Counted from the first letter of the stretch, positions 8,156 through 17,560 are shown. The stretch is 59,520 nt of DNA from Bacteroidota bacterium (GCA_018267575.1 JAFDYF010000114.1:1-59520), one strand, 5' to 3'. Made by a program: numbers and translations. The notes: generated from the letters alone by a model not told the origin.

Positions 8156-9463
8156 TCACCCTTGTTTCAGCACCGAAGCATAGGCTTGCAAAACTCTTTT
8201 ACGAGCAAAATCATGATCTACGATGGGCTTGGGATAGCTGAACTCCTCCCATTCAGGCACCCATTTTCGTATATACTTCAATTCGGGATCAAATTTTTTT
8301 GTTTGTAAGTAAGGATTAAAAACCCGAAAATAAGGCGCCGCATCACAACCGCTTCCGGCAGCCCATTGCCATCCACCATTATTGGCCGCCAAATCGAAAT
8401 CCAATAATTTTTCAGCAAAGTAAGCTTCACCCCAACGCCAATCGATCAATAAATGCTTGCTTAGAAAAGAAGCCACAATCATGCGTACCCGATTATGCAT
8501 AAAACCCGTCTCGTTCAACTCACGCATGCCCGCATCTACAATAGGATAACCTGTTTGGCCAAGGCACCATTTTTCAAATTCCTTTTCATCATTTCTCCAG
8601 GGTATGTGGTCATAGGCTGGTTTGAAACTTTTCCCCTCCCCTACCTGCGGGAAATGCCAAAGTATCATTTGATAAAAATCGCGCCAAATCAATTCATTCA
8701 AAAAAGATTCACTGCCATTCAATGCCTTTTCGATAAGACTTCGGATACTGACCGTACCAAAACGCAGGTGCACACTTAATCTCGAAGTGCCGTTAATACT
8801 TGGAATATCCCTTTGCTCTTTGTATTTCGCTATGATTTCTTTGGGAATTTCTTTGGAGGGATAAACGGCATCCGATTTTTCAAAGCCCATCGACTCAAGG
8901 GCTGGCAATGGGACCGCCTGCTGTTTATAAAAATGATGGAAATATTTTTCTGTTGGAAAAGCCTTATAATAAAATGTATTCAGCTTCAACTTCCATTTTT
9001 TGCTATAAGGAGTGAAGACCGTATAAGGAGAACCATCCTCTTTCATCACTTCGTCTTTCTCGAATACCACCTGATCTTTGAATGTATGAAAACCCACCCC
9101 TGATTTTTTTAAGATATCGCCAATCAGCTGATCACGCTTTTTTGCATAAGGCTCATAATCGTAATTGGTAAATACTTTTTCGATCTGATATTTTTTCAAG
9201 AGCCCATCAAATACTTTTTCTGGACTGCCATAAAAAACCTCCAAGGAAGAATCCATCTTTAATAATTTCTGCTGAAGTTCTTGCAGGCTATCATAAATAA
9301 AATGTACACGACGGTCGCGTTTATCCTCAAGTCCATCGAGGATATTTCTATCAAAAATAAAAATGGGGATTACTGGGAGACCCGCTTTCAAAGCATGATA
9401 TAATCCGGCATTGTCTTCTAATCTAAGGTCGCGTCGGAACCAAAATAGGTTAATGGGTTGCAT
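8156..9463 (-). CDS. phr: Deoxyribodipyrimidine photolyase
   Basis: A 435-residue FAD-dependent cryptochrome/photolyase family enzyme that repairs UV-induced cyclobutane pyrimidine dimers using light. The N-terminal Rossmann domain begins INLFWFRRDLRLEDN. The C-terminal FAD domain contains LIWRDFYQM, GMRELNETGFMHNRVRM and the DFDLAANNGGWQW region. A cryptochrome-like sensory role is less likely because the conserved FAD and DNA-contact region is intact. The frame reaches back to 9484, but the ATG at 9463 (MQPINLFWF) fits the family. A strong hairpin ends only 11 bp upstream of the start, with its T-run right before the ATG, so expression may depend on read-through or a promoter inside the upstream gene. 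Confidence 0.95.
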   Translation of the reverse strand: MQPINLFWFRRDLRLEDNAGLYHALKAGLPVIPIFIFDRNILDGLEDKRDRRVHFIYDSLQELQQKLLKMDSSLEVFYGSPEKVFDGLLKKYQIEKVFTNYDYEPYAKKRDQLIGDILKKSGVGFHTFKDQVVFEKDEVMKEDGSPYTVFTPYSKKWKLKLNTFYYKAFPTEKYFHHFYKQQAVPLPALESMGFEKSDAVYPSKEIPKEIIAKYKEQRDIPSINGTSRLSVHLRFGTVSIRSLIEKALNGSESFLNELIWRDFYQMILWHFPQVGEGKSFKPAYDHIPWRNDEKEFEKWCLGQTGYPIVDAGMRELNETGFMHNRVRMIVASFLSKHLLIDWRWGEAYFAEKLLDFDLAANNGGWQWAAGSGCDAAPYFRVFNPYLQTKKFDPELKYIRKWVPEWEEFSYPKPIVDHDFARKRVLQAYASVLKQG

Positions 9464-9470
9464 GTATATA

Positions 9471-9492
9471 AAAAGCCCCGCCAAAGCGGGGC
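9471..9492 (-). terminator. Rho-independent terminator between response regulator and phr
   Basis: The stem GCCCCGC/GCGGGGC (9475-9481 with 9486-9492, loop CAAA) is followed on the minus strand by TTTT. It lies after the response-regulator stop and 11 bp before the phr start codon. Confidence 0.8.
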
Positions 9493-9520
9493 ATTAGAAT
9501 TTGATAACAAAATAGGGTTA

Positions 9521-10195
9521 CTATTGTTGTTGGATAATCTTATTTTTTATCGCGTACATCACCAACCCAGCCATCGATTTGGAACCGGTTTTGGTTTTTA
9601 GCTTGTCGCGGATGGCTTCCACCGTCCGGGGGCTGATATCCACAATGTCCGCGATTTCCTTGGTTGTTCTTTCTTCGCACATCAACTTGAGCACGGTCAG
9701 TTCCTTCTCAGTAAGCGAAGCTTCCTGAAAAATACCACTACCATCAGCACGTTTGGTGCGCAGACCATTCAACAAAGCCTTATTGGTAAGCTCATTGAAA
9801 AAGAACTCCTGCTCATAGCAGGTTTTGATGGCTTGGTAAATGGTTTCAGAATCCGAATTTTTGGTAAGATAGGAGTTGGCTCCGATTTCCATGAGCTTCG
9901 AGATCATGGAATGGTCGTTATGCATCGAAAGGATAATCACTTTTACATGGGGGTATAGCTTTCTGATCTCGGGCAATGTCTGTATGCCGTCCATGATGGG
10001 CATCTGTATATCCAGCAATATCACATCGGGCTCCAAATGCCTTAACAGGTTCAAAAGTTGCATGCCATTATCGGCTTCTGCAATCAGGTCAACATCTTTT
10101 TTTATGGAAAGTGCAGTCTTAACACCTGCCCTGAACAAAGTATGATCGTCTGCAATGATAACTTTAATGGGATTCCCTGACTCAGGTCCTTTCAT
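9521..10195 (-). CDS. NarL/LuxR family response regulator
   Basis: A 224-residue two-component regulator. The receiver domain (residues 10-130) has acidic Asp16/Asp17 (IADDH), the phospho-acceptor Asp62 (ILLDIQMP) and the conserved Lys in YLTKNS. A C-terminal LuxR-type helix-turn-helix (about 158-220) reads SLTEKELTVLKLMCEERTTKEIADIVDISPRTVEAIRDKL. No histidine kinase gene is next to it, so the kinase partner must be elsewhere or the regulator is an orphan. Upstream lies the 970-bp gene-free island. The regulon is unknown. Confidence 0.93.
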   Translation of the reverse strand: MKGPESGNPIKVIIADDHTLFRAGVKTALSIKKDVDLIAEADNGMQLLNLLRHLEPDVILLDIQMPIMDGIQTLPEIRKLYPHVKVIILSMHNDHSMISKLMEIGANSYLTKNSDSETIYQAIKTCYEQEFFFNELTNKALLNGLRTKRADGSGIFQEASLTEKELTVLKLMCEERTTKEIADIVDISPRTVEAIRDKLKTKTGSKSMAGLVMYAIKNKIIQQQ

Positions 10196-10432
10196 ACGAT
10201 TTAATTTTAAACGGGTTGATCGGCAATAATATTACAATAACTGCAAAAAGAAGGAAAAATTGCATAAGTTCCCATAGTATATTTACGAATAATTTGACTA
10301 TCATAATCTACTAATTACATCGAGTTTTGGGTATTCTACCAGTTTGCTTAGGTATTTTTCCGATTCCCCAAGACGGTTATTCTACTAGTGGGGAGGTAAA
10401 TTCTGAATAAACAAAATTGGGCAGAAATGCTA

Positions 10433-10463
10433 TTGCCGGCCTAGGCAATGAGGTCTATATTTG
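10433..10463 (+). promoter_or_regulatory. Bacteroidota-type promoter for a candidate RNA
   Basis: TTG (10433-10435), a 20-bp spacer and TATATTTG (10456-10463) match the phylum consensus well. There is no convincing coding frame downstream; the predicted start near 10470 coincides with the first base of a 12-bp stem. Confidence 0.6.
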
Positions 10464-10469
10464 TTCCAG

Positions 10470-10787
10470 AAGTTGATTGACGAGGAGAAATACCTCTTAC
10501 TATCCAATGTCCTAAAGATAACCGTCCAGAAAGAGTTTCCAATATCTATTGAAATCCAGAGGAAATCCAATGTCAATCAACTTTCTTTTCTAATCCCTCC
10601 CTTTTGCAATAATCCTTCCCTGCTATCTGTTACCCAAGCCTTATACTAATCTACTTTATCCTTTGAATCCCCCTGCCACCTGTTTTTACCCGTGACCTGT
10701 GCATAATTTATTACCCTTTGATACCTGATTCCACTGCTAGAAAACGAATTAAACCAAAAAAGCGCAACCCGAGTTGCGCTTTTTTTG
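10470..10787 (+). ncRNA. Candidate structured non-coding RNA (about 318 nt)
   Basis: The interval begins at the predicted transcription start and ends in a terminator with a T-run. AAGTTGATTGAC (10470-10481) is perfectly complementary to GTCAATCAACTT (10572-10583), closing a domain that contains a GAGG/CCTC hairpin (10482-10496) and a CAAT/ATTG hairpin (about 10540-10552). The rest (10584-10750) is pyrimidine-rich and contains ACCTG words. I could not match it to 6S RNA, tmRNA, RNase P RNA or SRP RNA. The only open frame begins inside the promoter box and looks like chance. Bases 10196-10432 hold nothing I can name. Confidence 0.4.
10755..10787. terminator. Bidirectional Rho-independent terminator
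   Basis: The stem AGCGCAAC/GTTGCGCT (10761-10768 with 10773-10780, loop CCGA) has A6 before and T6 after, so it can act on both strands: for the candidate RNA (+) or for transcripts coming from the phosphoesterase gene (-). Confidence 0.85.
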
Positions 10788-11168
10788 TGAATGGTCAATA
10801 GGGAATAGTGAAATTTGGAAAGTATCAGATCTTCAATATTCAACTTCTCAAAACACTCCCGACCCCGAACTTAGGACTTAAGACTCCTGACTTATCAACC
10901 CCCTCCGCGTTCACCGTGCCTCTGCGTGAAAATTATTTCGAACCACATAAAGCACAAAGGCACATAAGGCTTTGAGAGAGATTATTTCACACAAAGGACA
11001 CAAAGGACACAAAGAATACAAAGAGACAAAAGCTGACGCTTTACGCTAAAGGCTTAATGCTAAACGCAGTTTCTTCCAATCAACTTATCAACTATTCAAC
11101 TTAACCAACCAATTCCAAACTCCCAATTCCTTCATCACCTCTCCGAACTCCGGACTAAAGACTACTCG
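10787..11168. repeat. Composite intergenic repeat, copy 2
   Basis: This gene-free stretch is a mosaic of word-like blocks: GTGAATGGTCAATAGGGAA (10787-10805), an AGGACTTAAGACTCCTGACTT block (about 10873-10892), TTCACCGTGCCTCTGCGTGAA (10910-10930), an ACACAAAGGACACAAAG run (10989-11030), GCTTAATGCTAAACGC (11052-11067) and CTCCGAACTCCGGACTAAAGACT near 11141-11163. It runs right up to the stop codon of the downstream-encoded phosphoesterase. Several blocks are the reverse complement of those at 54-148. No coding potential. Confidence 0.6.
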
Positions 11169-13901
11169 CTAATCCTTCCCATGCCCCTTCAGCTTGCTCT
11201 TTTCCTTATAATGTTCTTTCCTCAGTTCGTCCTCATCATCCATATCAGGTCCTTTCATCACTTTTCTCCAATCAGTATTCCGATTGTAACGTTTCATGGC
11301 CACTTGCGGGTCAAACACTTCTTTGGAAGGGAATTCTAATGTATATGTGCTGTAATCGGGCTTATCCGTAAAGTAATCCTGCAACAGGCTGGCCGTGGCG
11401 TCGTATTGGTTTACAAATGGAACATCCAGAATGGTGTAGATTGTTTTCAGTATGGAACCGAAATTGGCATGAGTATGTGATACATAGCCACGTTTTGCAT
11501 AGGGTCCAGCCATCATTAACAAACTGCGGTGGGCATCAATATGATCCACTCCGCCTTGTGGATCATCTTCGGTAATGATCACCAGCATATTTTTCCAATA
11601 AGGGGTTCTGGAAAGGAAATGGAGAATGCGCCCAATAGCCAGATCATTATCTGCCACATAAGAGTGGTGGAATGGATAGCCATCTTCCGGTCTTGGCCCT
11701 GCTGTATGGTCGTTTGGTACTTGCATGGTGATCAGTTGGGGCATCTTCTGTTTCCCTTTCAGCCACATTTTGGTAAACTCCGCCTCAAACTGATCCATAC
11801 GAAACTGATCAGGGATATTGGTATTAAACCCTGCGTAGTTATGGCTTGTTCGTGGATAAAGTGCTTTTTGCATGGGCACCATCACACCATGACCTGCACC
11901 GGTGGCCGTATCATACCAAGCTTCCCTGTTATGGGCTGTTTCGTTGGCTTCGCCAAAATTGTAAAACGACACTTTACTTCTTTCCATCGCTTCCCACAGA
12001 CCACCACGCTCTGCATAGTCTTCAGGATCCATACTGCCCGTGGTACCCGGAAACCTTCTGCCCGATGCTTTTGAAAAATATTTTGCCGTTTTCTCCACAT
12101 TTGAATTCGCTTCCACCCATTCGTTCGGAATCACGCCCATCATCCAGTGATGCCCGTGTATGGAAGCATCGCTATCGCAATAATAATTATCACCAAAGAC
12201 ATATTTCTTTGCAATCTTTAGATGGTTGGGGGAAACATTTACATGGTAAGCTGTTTTGTCTTTCTCTATGATATTCACGCCCACCCCATAACGGGCCAAG
12301 CTGGAATCCCCATGGGCATAAGCAATCTGACCAAGCATCTCATCATAGGTCCTGTTTTCCTTGGTGATGTACACGATATATTTAATAGGGCTTTTGCGAA
12401 TCCCCTGTAAGGGCGGCAAAGGGTTTTTTCCATCATCCATCATTTCTGTTTTCACAAAAGTATTTGCGATGGCTTGTTTGGTATATTCGGACAATCGCTG
12501 ATCATCGGGCATCGGTATTTTTTGAAAGCTGCCCAATTCAATATCGCCAATATAAGTGCCCTGCACGGGCTCCACAAAACCCTTACCACCATTGGGACCT
12601 GCACCAAAACCACGGCAACTGGTCACATAGAGCTCTTTTTCATCACTGCTCAATCTTACCCTAGCGGTACCCCATCCGGTTGGGATCAACCCCTTGGTGA
12701 TCCCCGAGGACGCATCCACTACAGCCACCGCATTGAACCCCAGCAAGGCCACGTACAAGGTTTTTTCATCCTTGCTCAACGTAATACCAAAGGGCAAGTA
12801 GCCTCTATATTTATCAATAAGTTTATCCGCCTTAATATCGAAATGGCCAATGATTTTATGTTCACGATAATCTATAACCGAAATATTGTCGTTGCTGGCA
12901 TTGGTCACATAAGCGTATTTGCTTCCCACGGCTATCGAATTGGGACTGGCTCCACCCACCACTTCGGCGCCTTCCACCATTTGGCCAATCTGATAACCGG
13001 TTTTATATTTATCCACCACTTTATTATTGTCTAGGTCGATAGCGTAGACACTCATTGCTTCTGGAGCTAAGGGACTGCCAACACCGGGGATTTTTCTGCC
13101 GTTCCAGGTATAGCCCTTTATCGATTCCTTGGTATCGTTTCCGTAGGGATGCCAGGGCAGCAACATGCTATCATAATTCGCTGGGGTAATATCTGGCAAT
13201 AAGGGATAATCATACATCCCAACATTAGCAACAAATGCGATTTTTTTATCTGGACTCAATGAAAGACCGAATGGCTGTCTCCCCGTTTTGATAGAGGCAG
13301 TGATTTTGTTATTGAGGAGGTCGATCCTTACCATCCTAAAATTGCCCCGGTCCAATACCAAAAGCTCGTGGTTATCTTCATTCAATACAAGGTCCGAGGT
13401 AAAACTATCTTCGTAATCAACGGAATCCACTTTCCCGTTCAAGGAAATAGAATCGAGTTTTTGAAAGCTGTAGATATCGTACACTACCACGGAACCATTG
13501 TCGCCGCCACTCAGATAAACTTTTTTGGAGTCCGCAGAAAAAGCCACCCCCAAAAAAGAACCTTTGGGCAAGGGGGAAGGTATTTTGCCATCATAACTTG
13601 GCACACGGGTAGAGTTCATAGTAGCCAAATCAATAATCGTAAATACCCCATTGTGTAAGGTCACAGCTTTTTTTCCATCGGGGGAAATGGCGAGCCCGAA
13701 GGGGTCGTGGGTGATGGTAATCGTTTCACCTGCAGGGGTGATATAACGACCACTAGCCAAAACACTGGTGCCTTTGGGGTCGATATGCGCAAATTTATTC
13801 TTTCCAGGCACACTCAATACCTGATATTTTTTTTGGGCAATGAGTTGGGAAAATGAAAAAATTCCCAATGCAGAAAATAACAAGTACAAAAATGGTTTCA
13901 T
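11169..13901 (-). CDS. Exported YVTN beta-propeller / phosphoesterase fusion protein (1)
   Basis: A 910-residue exported protein. A signal peptide (about residues 1-22, MKPFLYLLFSALG...LIAQ) is followed by a YncE-like beta-propeller (about 30-480, with repeated LSPDKKIAFVANVG and ISPDGKKAVT blades) and a C-terminal alkaline-phosphatase-superfamily phosphoesterase domain (about 500-880; KENRTYDEML, GHHWMMG, TEDDPQGGVDHIDAH). Such fusions are annotated 'bifunctional YncE family protein/alkaline phosphatase'. It probably acts in the periplasm or on the surface, on an unknown phosphodiester or phosphomonoester. A paralog lies at 14.5-17.2 kb with a SnoaL-like gene between. The C-terminus is Lys-rich (KSKLKGHGKD). 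Confidence 0.9.
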   Translation of the reverse strand: MKPFLYLLFSALGIFSFSQLIAQKKYQVLSVPGKNKFAHIDPKGTSVLASGRYITPAGETITITHDPFGLAISPDGKKAVTLHNGVFTIIDLATMNSTRVPSYDGKIPSPLPKGSFLGVAFSADSKKVYLSGGDNGSVVVYDIYSFQKLDSISLNGKVDSVDYEDSFTSDLVLNEDNHELLVLDRGNFRMVRIDLLNNKITASIKTGRQPFGLSLSPDKKIAFVANVGMYDYPLLPDITPANYDSMLLPWHPYGNDTKESIKGYTWNGRKIPGVGSPLAPEAMSVYAIDLDNNKVVDKYKTGYQIGQMVEGAEVVGGASPNSIAVGSKYAYVTNASNDNISVIDYREHKIIGHFDIKADKLIDKYRGYLPFGITLSKDEKTLYVALLGFNAVAVVDASSGITKGLIPTGWGTARVRLSSDEKELYVTSCRGFGAGPNGGKGFVEPVQGTYIGDIELGSFQKIPMPDDQRLSEYTKQAIANTFVKTEMMDDGKNPLPPLQGIRKSPIKYIVYITKENRTYDEMLGQIAYAHGDSSLARYGVGVNIIEKDKTAYHVNVSPNHLKIAKKYVFGDNYYCDSDASIHGHHWMMGVIPNEWVEANSNVEKTAKYFSKASGRRFPGTTGSMDPEDYAERGGLWEAMERSKVSFYNFGEANETAHNREAWYDTATGAGHGVMVPMQKALYPRTSHNYAGFNTNIPDQFRMDQFEAEFTKMWLKGKQKMPQLITMQVPNDHTAGPRPEDGYPFHHSYVADNDLAIGRILHFLSRTPYWKNMLVIITEDDPQGGVDHIDAHRSLLMMAGPYAKRGYVSHTHANFGSILKTIYTILDVPFVNQYDATASLLQDYFTDKPDYSTYTLEFPSKEVFDPQVAMKRYNRNTDWRKVMKGPDMDDEDELRKEHYKEKSKLKGHGKD

Positions 13902-14071
13902 AAATCCTATAATTATGGGGTTAAATCGGAAGCAATATATTCAATGTTTCGTCCATAGCCGACATTTGAACTTATTTTACAATTTAATAATGGGAACCCT
14001 TGCAAATAACGTTTATATAACCCGCTCACATTTTAAATAATTGTAATTTAGCAAAAATCAAATTTAATTTT

Positions 14072-14425
14072 ATGTCTTATAAAGAAAAAATCAGCGACCT
14101 GTATAACATGATAGGCCAGGGGAAAATGATGGAGGCTTTTGACAAATATTACGGCGAAAATGTAATTATGGAAGAAGTGGGCGAAGACCCCAAGGTGGGA
14201 AAAGCACTTAACCGTGAACGTGAAGAAAAATTTATGGCAGCCATTGAAGGATTTCATGGCATGGGCGTGGATGCCATCACTGCAGACGAAGGAGCGGCCA
14301 TCACCATGGTTGAAAATTGGATGGATGTGAGCATTACGGGCATGGGAAGGATGATGATGAAACAGGTGGCCGTTCAAAAATGGGATGGCGATTTTATCGT
14401 GTATGAAAAGTTCTACCATAAATAG
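14072..14425 (+). CDS. SnoaL-like / NTF2-fold protein
   Basis: A 117-residue protein of the SnoaL-like, nuclear transport factor 2 fold: an N-terminal helix pair (KISDLYNMIGQGKMMEAFDKYY), then strands with NVIMEE, ITMVENWMDV, VAVQKWDGDFIVYEKFYH. Members are small binding proteins or enzymes of varied function, and no catalytic residues are assignable. There is no signal peptide. It is inserted in opposite orientation between two paralogous phosphoesterase fusions, and the divergent start region (13902-14071) may hold promoters for both directions; TAATTTAG at 14045-14052 is a near match to the -7 box. Confidence 0.8.
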   Translation: MSYKEKISDLYNMIGQGKMMEAFDKYYGENVIMEEVGEDPKVGKALNREREEKFMAAIEGFHGMGVDAITADEGAAITMVENWMDVSITGMGRMMMKQVAVQKWDGDFIVYEKFYHK

Positions 14426-14451
14426 TAGCCTAATTAAGCACTGAAATTGAT

Positions 14452-14495
14452 AAAGCCCCAAGACATAAAGGACAACCTGAATGTCTTGGGGCTTT
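14452..14495. terminator. Bidirectional terminator with 15-bp stem
   Basis: AAAGCCCCAAGACAT (14452-14466) pairs perfectly with ATGTCTTGGGGCTTT (14481-14495) around a 14-base loop. It separates two convergent genes and ends in TTT or AAA on either side. Confidence 0.85.
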
Positions 14496-14506
14496 AACGT
14501 TAATGA

Positions 14507-17158
14507 CTATCTGGTAGAAGGATATTTTCTTTCGCCCTTGGCATTGAACCACAAAATCTGGTTCATGATTTTATCATTCCCTCCATCCACTTCATTGAAA
14601 GCCTTAGTAGCTGAAAGCTGGGCAAAATATTTTGCCTTGCCCTTCAATACGGCGATGGGCTTGTTCATTTCGTCCAGGGGTATATTGTTTGCCAATAATT
14701 GGTAACGATAGTCTTGTTTTTTATTTCCAAAACAATCGAACAATGGCAATGCAGTGGCATCGATCACGGTCATGGGTGGTATGCCCAATATCTGCTCCAT
14801 GGTCCTCACAATAGAGGTCTGGTTATAATTGGTATGAACCACTTTACCAAGCTTTGAATAAGGGCTGATTACCTGGGCAACGGTGCGATAGGAAGAGATA
14901 TGGTCCCAGCCAGATTGGGAATCATCTTCCGTCACAAAAATAACGGTGGAATCCCAGTATTTGCTATGCGTGATGGCTTCCACGATTCGGCCAAGTGCCA
15001 GATCGTTATCGGCCACCATGGCTTCTGGTGTTGGGTATCGGGGCGACATGCCCGCTGTATGGTTATTGGGCAGCGATAGCACCATCAGATCGGGCATGGT
15101 ATTGTTTTCTTCCATCTTTTTAAACTCCTCGATAAAAACATCAGCTCGCATTTGATCGGGGAAGTCCAAATTATCATTGTCGGGATAATTGGAAGAAATA
15201 ATTGGCCGCAGCCTCGAAATCGTAGTAGTATTATAACATTCAATGGGCTCATGGTTTATATATTTCTCATAGATATCAGCCCATTTCATTTTCTCATCGT
15301 AATGGGTAAGGCAAGCTTCCCCAAATACACGAACCGTTTTGCCATGATCCAATGCATGGTTCCAAATAAAGCCATTCTTATTATATACCATCGCATCATC
15401 CTGCCGATGTGGATAGCTTCTGAACCAAGCTCGAACGCTTTTTTCAATATAGTCGGATACCATTCCTGCATTGGCCCATTGATGACCTTCCGCAGAAGAC
15501 TTTCCAGAAGCATAATAATTGTCCATCAAACAAAAATCATTCGCCAGTTGATGCTGATTGGGAGTCACCTTTTTCCCATAAATGCAAAAATCTTCGTTTC
15601 CCCTACCCTTTGGGATATCCCCAAATACTTGGTCATAGGTTTTATTCTCTTTGATGATGTACAGCACATGTTTGAAAACAGAAGGCTCCCCAATCCTTTC
15701 TGGCAATGGCTTTGGGGCAATATTTTTTCTGGGCATACCAAAAGCCATCGCCGTTCGGTTATACAGATTGAGTTTTTTAACTTCCGCGGTATACCGGTTG
15801 AGCTGTGCAGGGCTTGGCAAAGGAATAATACTAAGCGATGCCAATTGCTGATGGATCTGATAGGCCTGGAGCGTTTTGCCCAAGGTCCTTTTATATTTTT
15901 TGAACTCGTTGGTTCTTGATAAAACCCTTGCGCCTTTCGCTTCGAGGTTCGTTACATATAAATTATGCCCAACCCGGGCAATACCAGAAGGATAGGTTTC
16001 CGTGGGAATATATCCAATGACCTTGTTGCTCCCAACTCCTTTTGAAGAACTACCCTTTCCCAATTTAACAACGGCAATGGCATTGTCCATACCGTTGGCC
16101 ACATACAAGGTTTTACCATCGGCATCCGCCATCAAGCCATTGGGGCTTGACCCATAATAACCATATTGCTCAGTAAACAAACCCACATTGATGGAATCAG
16201 CAATCGCTTCTTTGTCCACATTCACCACCGTGATAAAATCACTATTGCCATTGGCGATATAGAGAAAATGGTTATCTGCACTTTTAGCAATCGCATTGGG
16301 ATGAATGCCCAATGGTAATTCGTTCAATAATTTCCCATTGCTAATATCAATGATGGACAAAGACCCCGGCTTGGTACCACCTGTTGCAGGGTTGGTATAA
16401 GCGGCACCCCAAGGAGTTCCCGCATTTTCCTGTGTGGTATCGGTAACCAAGGGAGTAGCCCAATTGGTAACATAGGCCTTACCGTTAATAATGGCAAGTC
16501 CATAAGGTGCTACCCCGGTGGGCGATGACCAGATTATTTTTTTGTCATCGAATTTTATTTTCACCAATTGGTTATTGCCATTCAACACCGCATACAAATA
16601 AAGAACCCCATCCTCTGTATTCGCGATTATTTGATTGGGCAATGCTTTGCCTGCCGGCGGTAATTTTTCCAAGTAAATAGCATCGATAGCATGGATATTT
16701 TTCCCATCCCACTGCGCCAACATGATGGCGGATTTATCGCCACCTCTTCCACCAGCCCCCCACACAATATAAGTGCTGTTATTATAAACAAAAGAAGTGA
16801 TGCCAGAATAGGTGCTCATCAAATTCCGCCAGGCTTTATCATGATCAAAACTCCAGCGAGCAAGGATTGTATTTTTGGCTAGATCCACAATGGCAATCCC
16901 ATATCGATCTTCCACTACTATATTTTTTTTATCGGGAAGCAGTGATAAATCCAGCGTATGGTTTTCTTGCGAAGAATCACCATAAGTAATCACTTTTCCC
17001 GCAGACCTGACCAACCTATTATAAGGCATTACGGTAAAATGGGCATTGGATTGAAGAACGCTGTCCTCAAAAGGAAGTTTTTTTGAAGATGCTTTTTGAG
17101 AAAAAACGAATACCGGAAATAAAACAACAATGGAAAGAAAACCAAACTTACTGTTCAT
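14507..17158 (-). CDS. Exported YVTN beta-propeller / phosphoesterase fusion protein (2)
   Basis: An 883-residue paralog of the protein at 11.2-13.9 kb with the same architecture: signal peptide (MNSKFGFLSIVVLFPVFVFSQ), beta-propeller (about 60-470; GIHPNAIAKSADNHFLYIANG and similar blades) and phosphoesterase domain (about 490-830; KENKTYDQVFG, SAEGHQWANAG, TEDDSQSGWDHISSYR). The two differ at many positions and in the propeller, so they are diverged, perhaps with different substrates. The frame extends to a TTG at 17206, but ATG 17158 starts the signal peptide. Bases 17159-17560 hold no gene; nothing else was recognised there. Confidence 0.9.
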   Translation of the reverse strand: MNSKFGFLSIVVLFPVFVFSQKASSKKLPFEDSVLQSNAHFTVMPYNRLVRSAGKVITYGDSSQENHTLDLSLLPDKKNIVVEDRYGIAIVDLAKNTILARWSFDHDKAWRNLMSTYSGITSFVYNNSTYIVWGAGGRGGDKSAIMLAQWDGKNIHAIDAIYLEKLPPAGKALPNQIIANTEDGVLYLYAVLNGNNQLVKIKFDDKKIIWSSPTGVAPYGLAIINGKAYVTNWATPLVTDTTQENAGTPWGAAYTNPATGGTKPGSLSIIDISNGKLLNELPLGIHPNAIAKSADNHFLYIANGNSDFITVVNVDKEAIADSINVGLFTEQYGYYGSSPNGLMADADGKTLYVANGMDNAIAVVKLGKGSSSKGVGSNKVIGYIPTETYPSGIARVGHNLYVTNLEAKGARVLSRTNEFKKYKRTLGKTLQAYQIHQQLASLSIIPLPSPAQLNRYTAEVKKLNLYNRTAMAFGMPRKNIAPKPLPERIGEPSVFKHVLYIIKENKTYDQVFGDIPKGRGNEDFCIYGKKVTPNQHQLANDFCLMDNYYASGKSSAEGHQWANAGMVSDYIEKSVRAWFRSYPHRQDDAMVYNKNGFIWNHALDHGKTVRVFGEACLTHYDEKMKWADIYEKYINHEPIECYNTTTISRLRPIISSNYPDNDNLDFPDQMRADVFIEEFKKMEENNTMPDLMVLSLPNNHTAGMSPRYPTPEAMVADNDLALGRIVEAITHSKYWDSTVIFVTEDDSQSGWDHISSYRTVAQVISPYSKLGKVVHTNYNQTSIVRTMEQILGIPPMTVIDATALPLFDCFGNKKQDYRYQLLANNIPLDEMNKPIAVLKGKAKYFAQLSATKAFNEVDGGNDKIMNQILWFNAKGERKYPSTR

Positions 17159-17560
17159 GAAAAAATCAATTTTGAATTTGCTTAGAGAAATGAAGGTATA
17201 GAACAAAATTCAAAATTTTTTAGAAAAGCTAATCCGTTAGCTTGTCATCATAATTTATTAAAAAGATAATATTGGTGAAGGGCTTTGCGCAAAAAATTAA
17301 TTTAGCATTCAGGTTCAATCACCGATCTTATTGCTTCAATATATTATTTCTACATTTTAACCGGTCTGAGCAATTGTGAAAAAGTAATTGGGCCATCTTC
17401 CATTTGCCATTATTGTTGTTTTATTGCATCTAGCTGTAGTTAAATGGATAGGTTTTAATTTGATTAACAGCAGGAACCTATTTTAATAATAAGCATCTGC
17501 TTTCCGTACAGATTTTATTGAAAACCGTTTGATAGCTCGGTTCCTAAACCAGAAATAAAA

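Noticed and set aside
10461..10649. Open frame of 62 residues overlapping the candidate RNA
   Set aside because: Its only start is a TTG inside the -7 promoter box; the stem-loop and terminator layout fits an RNA better.
10646..10843. Open frame of 65 residues on the minus strand
   Set aside because: It runs through the bidirectional terminator and the word repeat, so it is not a real gene.
12474..13034. 186-residue antisense frame in the phosphoesterase gene
   Set aside because: It is a mirror of codon bias in the real gene on the other strand.
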